Notes: generated by a model from the letters alone, not told the origin. A DNA stretch of 64,000 nucleotides from Streptomyces guryensis (GCF_021261325.1 NZ_JAJSBI010000002.1:62001-126000), one strand, 5' to 3'. Shown: positions 25,616 to 35,056, numbered from the stretch's first letter. Translations and numbers: made by a program.

Positions 25616-26299
25616 ATGACCAGGGTGCTGGTGGTGGAGGACGACCCGCAGCTCGTACGGGCCCTCGTCATCAACCTGCAGGCGCGCAAGTACGGAGTGG
25701 ACGCCGCCCCCGACGGCGCCACGGCCCTCCGGCTCGCCGCCGCGCGGCAGCCCGACGTCGTCATGCTCGACCTCGGCCTGCCCGACATGGACGGCGTCGA
25801 CATCATCAAGGGCCTGCGGGGCTGGACCCGGGTGCCGATCCTGGTCCTGTCCGCCCGGCAGGGGTCCGACGAGAAGGTGGCCGCGCTCGACGCGGGCGCC
25901 GACGACTACATCACGAAGCCGTTCAGCATGGACGAACTGCTGGCCCGGCTGCGGGCCGCCGTCCGCCGTACCGAGGACACGCCGCTCGTTCCCGAGACGG
26001 TCCTCGTCGAGACGGCGGACTTCAGCATCGACCTGCTCGCCAAAAGGGTCGTCCTGGGCGGGCGGGACGTGCGGCTGACCCCGACCGAGTGGCACCTGCT
26101 GGAGATCCTGGTGACCAATCCGGGCCGGCTGATCACGCAGAAGCACCTCCTCCAGGAGGTCTGGGGCGTCTCGCAGAGCAACAAGACCAATTACCTGCGC
26201 GTCTACATGGCCCAGCTGCGCCGCAAACTGGAGACGGACCCCGCCCACCCCCGCTATCTGATCACCGAGCCCGGCATGGGCTACCGCTTCGAGGGATGA
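25616..26299 (+). CDS. kdpE: Response regulator KdpE
   Basis: 227 residues: an OmpR/PhoB-type receiver with the acidic pocket VEDD, phosphoacceptor Asp52 in VMLDLGLPDMDG and K in ITKPF. It is followed by a winged-helix DNA-binding domain (LTPTEWHLLEIL, VWGVSQSNKTNYLRVYMAQLRRKLE). It should activate kdpFABC under potassium limitation once phosphorylated by KdpD. Here kdpD is destroyed, so KdpE is an orphan unless another kinase serves it. ATG 25616 was chosen because it gives the family N-terminus. Confidence 0.95.
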   Translation: MTRVLVVEDDPQLVRALVINLQARKYGVDAAPDGATALRLAAARQPDVVMLDLGLPDMDGVDIIKGLRGWTRVPILVLSARQGSDEKVAALDAGADDYITKPFSMDELLARLRAAVRRTEDTPLVPETVLVETADFSIDLLAKRVVLGGRDVRLTPTEWHLLEILVTNPGRLITQKHLLQEVWGVSQSNKTNYLRVYMAQLRRKLETDPAHPRYLITEPGMGYRFEG

Positions 26300-26300
26300 C

Positions 26301-27360
26301 ATGGCGCGCGGCAAGCTCCGGATCCACCTCGGCGCGGCACCCGGCGTCGGCAAGACCTACGCGATGCTCTCCGAGGCACACCGCCGTATCGAGCGTGGCG
26401 CCGACTGCGTGGTGGACAGCCCGTCCGAGATCGCACGACTGGCCGCGGCGGTCGGGCCCGACGGCCACCAGAAGGTGATGGTCCGGGTCGTGCCCGGCAT
26501 CAGCGCCGGCGGCCACGAGAAGATCCGCACCGGCACGGACGACCAGAAGTTCGGCCTGTCCGCCCCCACTCTCGGCTTCGCTCGAGCGGGAGGTGCCCCG
26601 CTCGACGGCTACGCCCAGCACGCCATCGCCCGCAAACTCGACCAGCCGCAGCTCGAACTCACCGGACTGCACAGCCACTTGGGCTCGCAGATCACGAGCG
26701 TCGAGCCGTACGTCGCCGCCGTACGCCGCATGGTCGGCCTCATGACCCGGCTGCACGAGCAGCACGGCCCGGCCCTGCCCGAAGTCGACCTCGGCGGGGG
26801 TCACGGCATTGCCTACCGCCCCGGTGAGGAAGCCCTGGACCCTGACGGCACTGGCCCGAAAGATCCGCACCGAACTGGCCGACGCCTGCGCCACGGCCGG
26901 GCTTCCCGTGCCCCGGCTGATCATCGAGCCGGGCAGGGCGGTCGTGGGCCCCGCAGGCATCGCCCTGTACCGCGTCCTGTCCGTCAAGCGCACCGGCTCG
27001 CGCACATACGTCGCCGTGGACGGCGGCATGAGCGACAACCCGCGCCCGGCCCTGTACGGCGTCCGCTACGCCCCCCGCCTGATCGGCAGGCACAGCGCCG
27101 AGGCCCCGGCTCCGGTCACCGTGGTCGGCCGCCACTGCGAGGCAGACGACATCGTCGCATCCGACGCCCGACTCCCCGCCGACATACGCCCCGGCGACCT
27201 GCTCGCCGTCCCCGTGGCCGGCGCCCATCACCTGTCCATGGCTTCCGGCTACAACCTCGTCGGCCGCCCACCGGTGGCCGCCGTACGCGACGGCATCGCC
27301 CGCCTCCTGGTCCGCCGCGAGTCCCTGGAGGACATCCGCGGGCGCGACGTGGGACTGTAG
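26301..27360 (+). pseudogene. Chimeric pseudogene: kdpD 5' end fused to a diaminopimelate decarboxylase (lysA-type) remnant
   Basis: The first 38 codons are the start of KdpD, including the P-loop GAAPGVGKT. From about 26412 the frame becomes an internal part of a PLP-dependent diaminopimelate decarboxylase (VDSPSEIARL, GTDDQKFGLS, HLGSQITS, GGGHGIAYRPGEE). An extra C in the CCC at about 26838-26842 shifts the frame. The enzyme then continues to 27360 (LTALARKIRTEL, IIEPGRAVVGPAG, VDGGMSDNPRPALYG). The PLP-lysine end of the enzyme and nearly all of the kinase are missing, so neither function survives. Confidence 0.85.
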
Positions 27361-27448
27361 CCGGGCCGGCGGCGGGATCAACCACCACAACAGGCTGTCC
27401 TGGACGTACTGCACGACATCCGCCTGCTGAATGCGCAGGGGCCCGAGG

Positions 27449-28378
27449 TCAGCTCGTGTGGTGTGTGTCGAGGCGTTCCAGGAGCAGTCCTTCCCGGGTG
27501 GACCAGGGGCAGATGCTCACGCGGTCGGCCCCGCAGGCCTCCATGAGGGCCTCGGCGACCAGGGCTCCGGCCAGGGACTGCTCGGCGCGGTGCGCGGAGA
27601 TGCCCGGCAGCCTGCCGCGGCGGGCCGGGCTCGCGCCGGCCAGCAGGGGGATCGTGGCCCGCACCGCGGACAGGGTCAGGTGCCGTGGCGCGCGTGGGCG
27701 CCTGTTCCGGGTGGAGGCGAGTCGCGCGAGCTGGGCGAACGTCTTGGAGGACGCGAGTACATCCCCGCCCGGCTCGGCCTGCGGCAGACCAGGGATGGTG
27801 CCCATGGACCGGCGCAGGTGCTTGCGCACCTCGGCCAGGCGCCGTTGGGAACGGGCGGTGCCGCCGGGCAGCCACTCACGGGTGATCGTGCGGGCGCCCA
27901 GCGGCAGAGAGCACACGGTGTCGGGCTGGTCCGTGGTGCCGGAGGCGATCTCCACGGTGCCGCCGCCGATGTCCAGGACCAGCAGCGGGCCGTCCCCGGA
28001 GCCCGCCCAGCGGCGGGCGGCCACGTATGCCAGCCGGGCTTCCTCCTCGCCCGGCAGCACCTGCAGGCGGACGCCGGTGGACCGGGCCACCTGTTCGATC
28101 ACCTCATCGCGGTTGGGCGCGTCACGGATGACGGAGGTGGCGAACGCGAACAGCTCCGGCAGCCGCAGCCGCGGGTCTTCGGCGACCGCCTGGGCCACCG
28201 CCCGCTGCACGCTCCTCACCCCGGACTCCCGCAGCCGCCCGCTCGGGCCGAGGGTCTGATGCAGCCTCAGGCGCACCTTTCGGGAGAGCACCGGCTCCAG
28301 CACCCCGCCCGTACGCTGCCGCGCCACCGTCAGCAGGGCGCTGTGGCACCCGACGTCCAGGACCCCTGCCTGCCGCAT
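27449..28378 (-). CDS. Ppx/GppA-type exopolyphosphatase family protein
   Basis: 309 residues from ATG 28378. The actin-like ATPase fold motifs are present: VLDVGCHSALLTV (phosphate 1, with His where most have Asn), FATSVIRDAPN, LPGEEEARLAYV and VLDIGGGTVEIASG (phosphate 2). The C-terminus has ADRVSICPWSTREGLLLERL. Members hydrolyse polyphosphate or (p)ppGpp. Length is typical of the short actinobacterial Ppx proteins. It stands alone, convergent with the kdpD-lysA remnant. Confidence 0.9.
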   Translation of the reverse strand: MRQAGVLDVGCHSALLTVARQRTGGVLEPVLSRKVRLRLHQTLGPSGRLRESGVRSVQRAVAQAVAEDPRLRLPELFAFATSVIRDAPNRDEVIEQVARSTGVRLQVLPGEEEARLAYVAARRWAGSGDGPLLVLDIGGGTVEIASGTTDQPDTVCSLPLGARTITREWLPGGTARSQRRLAEVRKHLRRSMGTIPGLPQAEPGGDVLASSKTFAQLARLASTRNRRPRAPRHLTLSAVRATIPLLAGASPARRGRLPGISAHRAEQSLAGALVAEALMEACGADRVSICPWSTREGLLLERLDTHHTS

Positions 28379-29221
28379 CCCACCGCCTCTCCGCCCTGCG
28401 AGCCCTTCGGCTCCCGGGATCCGACCGCCTTCCCCTGGCTGCTGTCGGCGCAGTCGCCGGGGCGGCGCCACGCGAATCCGGGCACCGGGTGACCATCATG
28501 TCACCGCCAGTGCTCGCCGGCCGTCGCGGAGGGTTTCCTCGGCGGACAGTGTGAAGGAGATCTCCTGACCGCCCCTGCTCGGCGCAGCGCAGACAGCCGT
28601 GCTCCTGTGCGAGTTTCACGCGGTGGCTCACGAGATCGCGCGGCCAGGCGTACCGAGGACGCCCGTCCGGCGGGTTGGTCGGCCTCGTCACGTGCGCGCC
28701 TCCCGCGGCGAGCGCCGTCCGGTGCAGGTCGTCAACGTCGTTGCACCACAACACGACCTCCGTGTTCTCCCCGGGCTTCGTGGGGGGTGCCGAGGAGCTC
28801 GCCACCCACGGGGGCCGAGCTGAATCCGGTCCGCACGCCCGCAGCCTCCACCTCGGCCTGGTGAGGCTCGCCGTGTGGAGGGAAGTGGACGAGTTGGTGT
28901 CCGCGGGGGTGGTGGCGCCGGCGTACGGCTCGAACGGGGTGCGGGACGTGCTCGATGGCGGGGCGGAAGCCTCGGCCTTCGGGGCGCCGTTCGTGTCCGC
29001 GGTCACTGAGTCGTCGCCGCCTGAGGAGCTGCCGGCGGCGGCCGGTGCCAACGCGCACGTGAGTCCGGCAGTCGGCATCAGGGAATGCCTCATGCTCGTG
29101 CACGGCCGGCACGGAGTTCGCGGCACCACCGCTGGCAGCCGCCCTGGCGGCGCGAGCCTGATCAGGCTGTCCCCGCACTGGCGGCGTCGTGGGCTGCGTG
29201 CAGTGGGCGCAGGCTGGAGGC
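28379..29221. other. 840 bp without an intact gene
   Basis: Long frames on both strands here lack start signals and family features. The only recognisable content is a decayed VOC-type fragment (entered separately). The stretch is probably eroded coding sequence between the Ppx gene and the next small gene. Confidence 0.5.
28596..28770 (-). pseudogene. VOC/glyoxalase-type protein, C-terminal fragment
   Basis: Reads TEVVLWCNDVDDLHRTALAA, then GGAHVTRPTNPPDGRPRYAW and RVKLAQEHG. This is the usual last beta-alpha-beta unit of VOC proteins (V..DVD......AGG......P.......F.DP.GH...L.Q). The conserved D.GH region is damaged and no in-frame N-terminal half is found upstream. It is a remnant. Confidence 0.5.
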
Positions 29222-29509
29222 ATGACACGTCGGGTCTACTGCGATGACGCCACACTGATCGTGGGGGATCGGTGGGTATCGGCAGAAGTGGACCTTGGTG
29301 TCCCTCTCCTTGAAGCCCCCAGCACGTGGGGCGGCATCCTTCATCGGATTCCGTCTGCGCTGGTCAACGACCTGCGCAGCGATGAGGACGTCCGCCTCCG
29401 TCTGTCGGACGGCCAGGAGCGGCGCATCCGTCTCCGGTATGCCTCCCAGGGAGGGGACGAGGAAGGCGTGTCCGTGCCCTTCCTGGGTGAGGGGACTGCT
29501 CCGTTCTGA
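29222..29509 (+). CDS. Hypothetical 95-aa protein
   Basis: The ATG at 29222 has a GGAGG only one base upstream, which is too close, so the true start is uncertain; an in-frame start at 29189 is possible. The product is small and soluble, with beta-strand-rich segments (VYCDDATLIVGDRWVSAEVD, DEDVRLRLSDGQERRIRLRY). Third-position GC is only moderately strong. I do not recognise the family, and no neighbour suggests a role. Confidence 0.45.
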   Translation: MTRRVYCDDATLIVGDRWVSAEVDLGVPLLEAPSTWGGILHRIPSALVNDLRSDEDVRLRLSDGQERRIRLRYASQGGDEEGVSVPFLGEGTAPF

Positions 29510-29906
29510 TCCGCCGGCCGCTCATCTCCGCACCGGTGGGCGTCGGCAGATCGGAGCCTGAGGGACGTCCTTGCTGTACGTCGTCGGGGAGCACGCGGTC
29601 TTCGCGGAGACCTTCCACCTGGCGTCCCGGCGTACGGACGCCCCAGGACTGTCAGGCCCGACCCGCCGGTCCCCGGAGAACCGGGTGTGGCCGACCCGCG
29701 CCTGTAGATCGGAGGTGAAGGTCACTCTGTCGACGCGCACGCGCGGCACGCGGGTGTCCGGGTCCTCCTCAGCTCGCTCATGTGGCCGCGTTGGTCCTGC
29801 TTGTCCTCGCTTTCTGGGGCGTTCAGAGGCTCTGAACGCATGGGCGGGTGATGAGGGTGCCGCGTCGCACTGCGATTGCGAGTAATCAATCGATTACGCT
29901 CTGTGT
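29510..29906. other. About 400 bp without a supported gene; contains a palindrome near the next start
   Basis: No frame here has convincing coding signs. GTAATC (29882-29887) and GATTAC (29892-29897) form an inverted repeat with a four-base spacer, ten bases upstream of the next GTG. This is a plausible repressor site overlapping a promoter. The local AT content is much higher than in the surroundings. Confidence 0.45.
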
Positions 29907-30350
29907 GTGATCCGTGTGATGGTCGGCAGCCGCGTTCGGGGTCGTCCCGCGCCGTCCGTCCTGCTCATCGGGTTCATCCTGCTGGTGGCGTCCCATTTGC
30001 TGGGCGCCCTGCACGGCCCGGGCTTCCTCGGTCCCCATACGCCGCTCATGCCCTTGAGAGCGGTGCAGTCCACCGCAGCGGCCGAGTCGGTGGAGGCGGC
30101 GAAAGCGATCGGCTCCGACCACGATCATCGCCACGAGATCTTCGAGGACACCATCGAGCACGCGGTCGACCGCGTGCGAGTCTCCGCTGACGGCCCGCTC
30201 CACGCCCCCCAGTTTGTCGAGCCGGTCATCGATCAGGTAGATCAACCGGTTACGTACGCATCGCCCGGCCGCGACGGTCCGGACGGCGGTGTTCCATGGC
30301 CGCCGGGCGGCCGCTCCGCATGCGCCCGGCACTGCGTCTGGCGGCAGTAG
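29907..30350 (+). CDS. Small His-rich membrane/secreted protein
   Basis: 147 residues from GTG 29907. The protein has one N-terminal hydrophobic segment (SVLLIGFILLVASHLLGAL), a short His/Asp/Glu-rich stretch (GSDHDHRHE) and a Cys pair near the end (CARHCVWRQ). It is unrecognised, but the layout recalls small actinobacterial proteins next to metal- or sulfur-handling genes. It precedes the PLP enzyme gene by 129 bases on the same strand. The palindrome just before its start suggests regulated expression. It could bind metal through the His/Cys residues, which is inference only. Confidence 0.55.
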   Translation: MIRVMVGSRVRGRPAPSVLLIGFILLVASHLLGALHGPGFLGPHTPLMPLRAVQSTAAAESVEAAKAIGSDHDHRHEIFEDTIEHAVDRVRVSADGPLHAPQFVEPVIDQVDQPVTYASPGRDGPDGGVPWPPGGRSACARHCVWRQ

Positions 30351-30479
30351 GCACGACCCGCACGCCCTCACCTGGGCCGCGCTGAAACGGCGGCGGCCCA
30401 CGGTCCGGCGTGCCCCCGCGTCCCTGCACCGCCAGCACCGCGCCCACCTGACCGATGGGCGTGAAGGAGCCGTACGTTC

Positions 30480-31607
30480 ATGGATCCCACCCTGCTCGAA
30501 TCCCTTCTCCCTGTGGGGGCCGACGCCCCCGTCCCCCCGATCGCCCGCCGCCCGGCCCACCTGGTGGGCAACACACCCGTCCTGTGGATCGACGAGCCGT
30601 TCGCCCCGCCGGGCCGCGGCTTCCACGCGAAGCTGGAGGGCACCAACCCGGGCGGCATCAAGGACCGCCCCGGCCTGCACATGATCCGCGAGGCACGGCG
30701 ACGCGGCGACCTCGCGCCGTATGCACCGATCGTCGAGTCCTCCAGCGGCACCCTCGGACTCGGCCTGGCCCTGGCAGGACTGACGTACGGCCATCCGGTC
30801 ACCGTCGTCACCGACTCCGGCATGGAGCCGTCGATGGTCCGCCTGCTCACCGCACTCGGGGCACACGTCGACCAGGTGGCCGCACCGCATCCCGACGGTG
30901 GCTGGCAGCGGGCCCGCCGCGAGCGCGTCACCGCGCTCCTGGACGGCGCCCCGGGCGCGTACTGCCCGGACCAGTACCACAACCCCGACAACACGGCCGC
31001 CTACCGCCCGCTGGCCGCCGAACTCATCGCCCAACTCGGCCGCGCAGACGTGCTGGTGGCAGCGGTGGGCACAGGCGGGCACTCCGCCGGCATCGCGGCG
31101 GGACTACGGGAGGGGTGCCCCGAGCTGAGGCTGATCGGGGTGGACGCGGTCGGCTCGACGATCTTCGGCCAGCCCGCCGCGCCGCGGCTCATGCGGGGCC
31201 TCGGCTCCAGCATCTACCCGTCGAACGTGGACTACGACGCCTTCACCGAGGTCCACTGGGTCGCCCCGGCCGAGGCGGTATGGGCCTGCCGTCAGCTCGC
31301 CCGCCGTCACTACGCGTCCGGCGGCTGGAGCGTCGGGGCGGTGGCGCTGGTGGCAGGCTGGGTGGCCCGGACGTATCCCGCAGGCACCCGGATCATCGCC
31401 GTCTTCCCGGATGGCCCGCACCGCTACCTGGAGACCGTCTACAACGATGCCTGGTGCCAGGACCACGGGCTCCTCGGCCATGAACCTCCGCCGGAGCCCG
31501 ACGAGATCGCCGAGCCGGACGAGTGCGTGGTGTCCGGCTGGACCCGGTGCAGCCGGGTTCGGGATCCGCTGGGGCGCGAGGCACGGGCCAAGGAGGGTGT
31601 CCGATGA
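30480..31607 (+). CDS. PLP-dependent cysteine-synthase-family enzyme
   Basis: 375 residues with a good GAAGGAG ribosome site. The PLP lysine is in [16 protein letters not shown], the substrate loop in [12 protein letters not shown], and the phosphate-binding glycine loop in [16 protein letters not shown]. These define the fold-type II beta-family (cysteine synthase, cystathionine beta-synthase). A C-terminal extension of about 40 residues is not part of the catalytic fold. The stop overlaps the start of an MFS exporter (ATGA). The pair therefore probably makes and exports a small amino-acid-like compound, or acts in cysteine metabolism with efflux. Confidence 0.88.
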   Translation: MDPTLLESLLPVGADAPVPPIARRPAHLVGNTPVLWIDEPFAPPGRGFHAKLEGTNPGGIKDRPGLHMIREARRRGDLAPYAPIVESSSGTLGLGLALAGLTYGHPVTVVTDSGMEPSMVRLLTALGAHVDQVAAPHPDGGWQRARRERVTALLDGAPGAYCPDQYHNPDNTAAYRPLAAELIAQLGRADVLVAAVGTGGHSAGIAAGLREGCPELRLIGVDAVGSTIFGQPAAPRLMRGLGSSIYPSNVDYDAFTEVHWVAPAEAVWACRQLARRHYASGGWSVGAVALVAGWVARTYPAGTRIIAVFPDGPHRYLETVYNDAWCQDHGLLGHEPPPEPDEIAEPDECVVSGWTRCSRVRDPLGREARAKEGVR

Positions 31608-32851
31608 GGCGGCTGCGGGCCCAGGTGGCCTCCTTCGACCGGCCGGCCCGTCTGCTGATGGTCAACCAGTTCGCCATCAACCTCGGCTTCTACATGCTGA
31701 TGCCCTATCTGGCCGACCACCTCTCCCACGGCCTCGGCCTGGCGGCCTGGGCGGTCGGTCTGGTGCTGGGCGTGCGCAACCTCTCCCAGCAGGGCATGTT
31801 CCTGGTCGGCGGCACCCTCGCCGACCGCTACGGCTGCAAGCCGATGATCCTGGCCGGCTGCGCGCTGCGGACGGTCGCCTTCGGGCTGCTCGCGGTGGCG
31901 GGCAGCCTGCCGGTGCTGATCGTGGCCTCGGCGCTGACGGGCCTGGCGGGTGCGCTGTTCAACCCGGCTGTGCGGGCGTATCTGGCCGCGGAAGCGGGAG
32001 AGGAGCGGCGGGTGGAGGCGTTCGCCGCCTTCAACGTCTTCTACCAGACAGGCATCCTCGTCGGCCCGCTCGCCGGACTGGCCCTGCTGACCTGGGACTT
32101 CGGCGCGGTGTGCGCGGTCGCCGCGCTCATCTTCGGCACGCTGGCCGTCCTTCAGGCCCGCGCCCTGCCCGCCCGCCCGCCGACCGACCGACGCGCGGAG
32201 CCGGCCTGGCGGGCGGTGGCCGCCGACTGGCGCACCATCGCCGCCAACCGGCCCTTCCTCCTCTTCGCCGCCGCCATGTCGGGCTCGTACGTCCTGGCCT
32301 TCCAGGTCTACCTCGCCCTCCCCCTCCGCGCCCGGGAACTCTTCGGTGATCGGACCGGGTTGGTGACCGGCGCGATCTTCGCCGTCTCCGCGCTGGCAGC
32401 CCTGTCCGGACAGCTCAAGCTCACGGCGTGGGCGAAACGGACCCTGTCCGGACCGCGGGCCATCGTGTACGGGCTGGTGGTGATGGGCGCGGCCTTCCTG
32501 CCGCTGCTGCCCAGGTCGTACGACGCCGTCGTCGGCGTGGGTGCCTTGGCGCTCTGCGCGGCGCTGCTGGCCTGGGGCGGCGCGCTGCTCTATCCCTTCG
32601 AGATGGACACCGTCGTACGGCTCTCCGACGATCGGCTGGTCGCGACCTACTACGGCGCCTACAACACCGCCTCCGGCATCGCGGTCTCGCTCGGGAACCT
32701 GGCCGTGGGGGCGCTGTTCGACACGGGTGTGCGCTGGCTCCCCTGGGGGGTGCTGGCCGTCACGGGGCTCCTCTGCGCCGGGCTGGTGGCCCGGCTGCAT
32801 CGCGCGGGGTATCTCACACCGAGGCCGGCCACGGTGGCTGCGACGGGGTGA
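31604..32851 (+). CDS. MFS transporter
   Basis: 415 residues and about twelve membrane spans. The loop 2-3 motif [17 protein letters not shown] is the MFS motif A (G.LaDr.Grk). It begins with ATG 31604, overlapping the PLP enzyme's stop. It resembles proton-coupled drug/metabolite exporters of the DHA1 type. The tight coupling implies that it transports a substrate or product of the upstream enzyme. A GC hairpin follows. Confidence 0.88.
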   Translation: MRRLRAQVASFDRPARLLMVNQFAINLGFYMLMPYLADHLSHGLGLAAWAVGLVLGVRNLSQQGMFLVGGTLADRYGCKPMILAGCALRTVAFGLLAVAGSLPVLIVASALTGLAGALFNPAVRAYLAAEAGEERRVEAFAAFNVFYQTGILVGPLAGLALLTWDFGAVCAVAALIFGTLAVLQARALPARPPTDRRAEPAWRAVAADWRTIAANRPFLLFAAAMSGSYVLAFQVYLALPLRARELFGDRTGLVTGAIFAVSALAALSGQLKLTAWAKRTLSGPRAIVYGLVVMGAAFLPLLPRSYDAVVGVGALALCAALLAWGGALLYPFEMDTVVRLSDDRLVATYYGAYNTASGIAVSLGNLAVGALFDTGVRWLPWGVLAVTGLLCAGLVARLHRAGYLTPRPATVAATG

Positions 32852-32860
32852 CGGCCAACG

Positions 32861-32884
32861 GGCCCCGGCTGCCTGGCCGGGGCC
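32861..32884 (+). terminator. Hairpin terminator after the MFS gene
   Basis: GGCCCCGG (32861-32868) pairs perfectly with CCGGGGCC (32877-32884), nine bases after the MFS stop. The rest of the gap to 33053 shows no gene. Confidence 0.6.
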
Positions 32885-33053
32885 TCCGCCGGGGTGTCGT
32901 GCAGGAAGAGGGAGGCGTACCGAGGCTTCCTCAGCTATGCGCGTGCAGACCGTCGGCGAGGTGGTGATGGCTGTGACGCCAGCCGTCCCGCACCCGTTCG
33001 GCGTCCACCAGGTGTGGATGGTCGGCGTGGAGGTCCGTGTGCTCGTCAGGACG

Positions 33054-33869
33054 TCAGCATCCCCGGTGGTCGAGGCCGGCGACCTCGCGTACGGCCTTGG
33101 TGATGGCCGGGAAGTCCTTCTTGAGGATCGCGCCGTGGTTGCTGGCGACCTTCGCGCCGATCTGGATGTTCGGGTTGCGGGCGGTCACCGCATCGAGGCC
33201 GGTGCGTATCTGTTCCTGCTCATGACCGCGGCTTCCGAAGGACGTCCCCGAAGCGACCACATACCGCACCGGGACGGTGATGTTGTCCAGCACGGGGCCC
33301 AGCTCGCGCTCGCGGGAGAGCCTGCCGAGCTCGATGTTGCTGTTCGCCTGCTGTTCGGCGGTCATCCGCGGGGCCAGGCCCGTCGGGCGCAGCAGCGGCA
33401 GGAACCAGCTCATCCGCCGGAACAGCTTCCGGATCCGCTGCTCCATGGCCTCGTCGAGCCAGTCGTACGGGAACGCGCCGTCGACCAGGACCGCGCCCAA
33501 GGCGCGCTCCGGATTGCGGCCGGCCCAGTGCGCCCCGACGACCGCCCCGTAGGACCAGCCCACCACCAGCGCCCGGTCCACGCTCCTGGCCGCGAGAACG
33601 GCATCGACGTCCTGGACGGCTGCCTCGAAGGAGTAGTTGGCGGAACGCTTCGATTTGCCGCGGGCCCGTTCGTCGTAGGTGATGTGCCGCCACCCCGTCC
33701 CCAGTTCAGCGATGACCCGTCGCCAGTACCCCTGAGTGGCGAACTGGCCGTTGAGGTAGACCACAGGGATACCGGGACCGCCGGTGTCGGTGACGGCCAG
33801 GGCCGTGTCGTCAACCGGCACCATGCCGGTCCACTTGGAGCGGGTCGAGGAAGTGCTGTTCTTCGTCAT
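33054..33869 (-). CDS. Alpha/beta hydrolase
   Basis: 271 residues. The oxyanion-side motif is VVYLNGQFATQGYW, the domain has the YDERARGKS segment, and the nucleophile elbow is VVGWSYGAVVG (G-W-S-Y-G). The catalytic His is probably in the C-terminal SNHGAIL segment. The acid is likely in the preceding strand region, but I cannot pin it down. No signal peptide is seen. It stands alone between the MFS and DUF4097 genes and its substrate is unknown. Confidence 0.9.
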   Translation of the reverse strand: MTKNSTSSTRSKWTGMVPVDDTALAVTDTGGPGIPVVYLNGQFATQGYWRRVIAELGTGWRHITYDERARGKSKRSANYSFEAAVQDVDAVLAARSVDRALVVGWSYGAVVGAHWAGRNPERALGAVLVDGAFPYDWLDEAMEQRIRKLFRRMSWFLPLLRPTGLAPRMTAEQQANSNIELGRLSRERELGPVLDNITVPVRYVVASGTSFGSRGHEQEQIRTGLDAVTARNPNIQIGAKVASNHGAILKKDFPAITKAVREVAGLDHRGC

Positions 33870-34033
33870 GTGTTTCCCCTGTTTCCCCTGGTCGGGTGAG
33901 AGCGTCTGGTACGGCTTCTCCGGGTCCTGCGCGCGGATCGCAGGCTCTTCGGGACGGACGGCCGGGTCCTCGGCGACGACCGACAGGATCGCGATCGAGG
34001 TGGGCCCGGCCGGATGGTCCTGGTTCGGTTCGT

Positions 34034-34699
34034 TCAGAGGCTGCGGGCGGTGATGTCGCCGGAGGAGGTGGTGGCGCGGATGTCGAGTCCGGCGGTGCCG
34101 TCGTTCTTGAGCGCGTTGCTGATGCGGCCGTTGCCGGTACCGGCGTCCAGGGCGGCGGAGACACCGGCGGCGGCGCCGACCGTGATGTCGCCGGACTGGG
34201 TGCTCAGCGTCACCGTGCCGCGCACGGCCTCGGCGATGCGGATGTCGCCCCGTGCGGTGCTGATCTCCGCGGGGCCGCCGAGCCGGCCGACCTCGACGTC
34301 GCCGTCGACCGTGGTGAGGCGGAGGCTCGCGACCTCGTCGATCTTGATCTGGCGGTAGGCGCCTTCGAAGGCGACGTCGCCGAGGCTGCCGACGACACGG
34401 AGCTCAGCGCTCGCGGCCCTGGCCTCGACGCAGGAGCCGGCGGGCAGTTGGACAGTCACCTCGACGGATCCGGAGTTGCCGAGGATCCGGTTCTTCGCCT
34501 CCGGGCTCTCGATCCGCAGGACGCCCTCGCTGTAGGTGACCTCGACCTGCTCCGCCGCCTTCACATCGCGGCTCTTGGCGGCGTTGGCGGGCCGGACCTC
34601 GACCGTGGTGTCGGCCCGGTCGGCGGCGATGAACTGGATGCGTCCCGCGGGGATGTCGAGAACGGCGGAGACGGCGGCCGGGGTGTCGAACTTCTGCAT
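34034..34699 (-). CDS. DUF4097 family beta-strand repeat protein
   Basis: 221 residues made almost entirely of short beta strands with the repeating pattern G.v.v....G.i.i, e.g. LRLTTVDGDVEVGRLGGPAE, STARGDIRIAEAVRGT, STQSGDITVGAAAG, TTSSGDITARSL. This is the right-handed beta-helix-like DUF4097 repeat. The family is common in Streptomyces and has no firm function. An AT-rich promoter region with several GTTGCA sites precedes it. No linked regulator gene is present. Confidence 0.88.
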   Translation of the reverse strand: MQKFDTPAAVSAVLDIPAGRIQFIAADRADTTVEVRPANAAKSRDVKAAEQVEVTYSEGVLRIESPEAKNRILGNSGSVEVTVQLPAGSCVEARAASAELRVVGSLGDVAFEGAYRQIKIDEVASLRLTTVDGDVEVGRLGGPAEISTARGDIRIAEAVRGTVTLSTQSGDITVGAAAGVSAALDAGTGNGRISNALKNDGTAGLDIRATTSSGDITARSL

Positions 34700-34763
34700 C
34701 GTGCTCTCCTTCGTCTGCGGCGGGCACTCCGTCGGCCCGCCGTTTCTGATAATGGAAAGCTAC

Positions 34764-34884
34764 GTTGCATTCATAGATCCTGCAACAGTGGTGTTGCGTA
34801 GAAAGGCAGTCATTGCAGGTAGTAGGCGATAAAACGTTGCAATGGTTCAGAATCTAATGCAACGCGCTTGTGCTGCGCGTTGCA
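34764..34884. promoter_or_regulatory. Operator-like cluster of GTTGCA/TGCAAC sites upstream of the DUF4097 gene
   Basis: GTTGCA or its complement occurs at 34764-34769, 34781-34786, 34836-34841, 34858-34863 and 34879-34884, with GTTGCG near 34793. The last two belong to a perfect 10-bp inverted repeat, TGCAACGCGC (34858-34867) and GCGCGTTGCA (34875-34884). The sites lie in a 350-base AT-richer gap between the DUF4097 and SDR genes. They probably bind a repressor dimer cooperatively. Confidence 0.6.
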
Positions 34885-35056
34885 ATGGGATGGGAGTGAA
34901 CGCTAGAGTGGAGGCATCAAGAAGGGGCGTACGAAGGGGACAGCGACGTCCTTCACGCAAAACCCGGAACAACCTCAAACGGCACCGCCCAGCCAAGTCC
35001 GGACCGGCGGGATCAAGTGGGTTGCTCGTGTCGGCGTCTGCTGACAGGCTGCCGCC

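Noticed and set aside
22253..26353. 1366-codon open frame antisense to the kdp genes
   Set aside because: It mirrors strongly coding kdpA-kdpE. Long antisense frames are normal in 72% GC DNA, and the product is a His/Arg/Gly/Asp-rich sequence with no fold.
26301..28259. 652-codon continuous KdpD-like protein
   Set aside because: Only the first 38 codons are KdpD. The rest is decarboxylase, then out-of-frame sequence through an opposite-strand Ppx gene.
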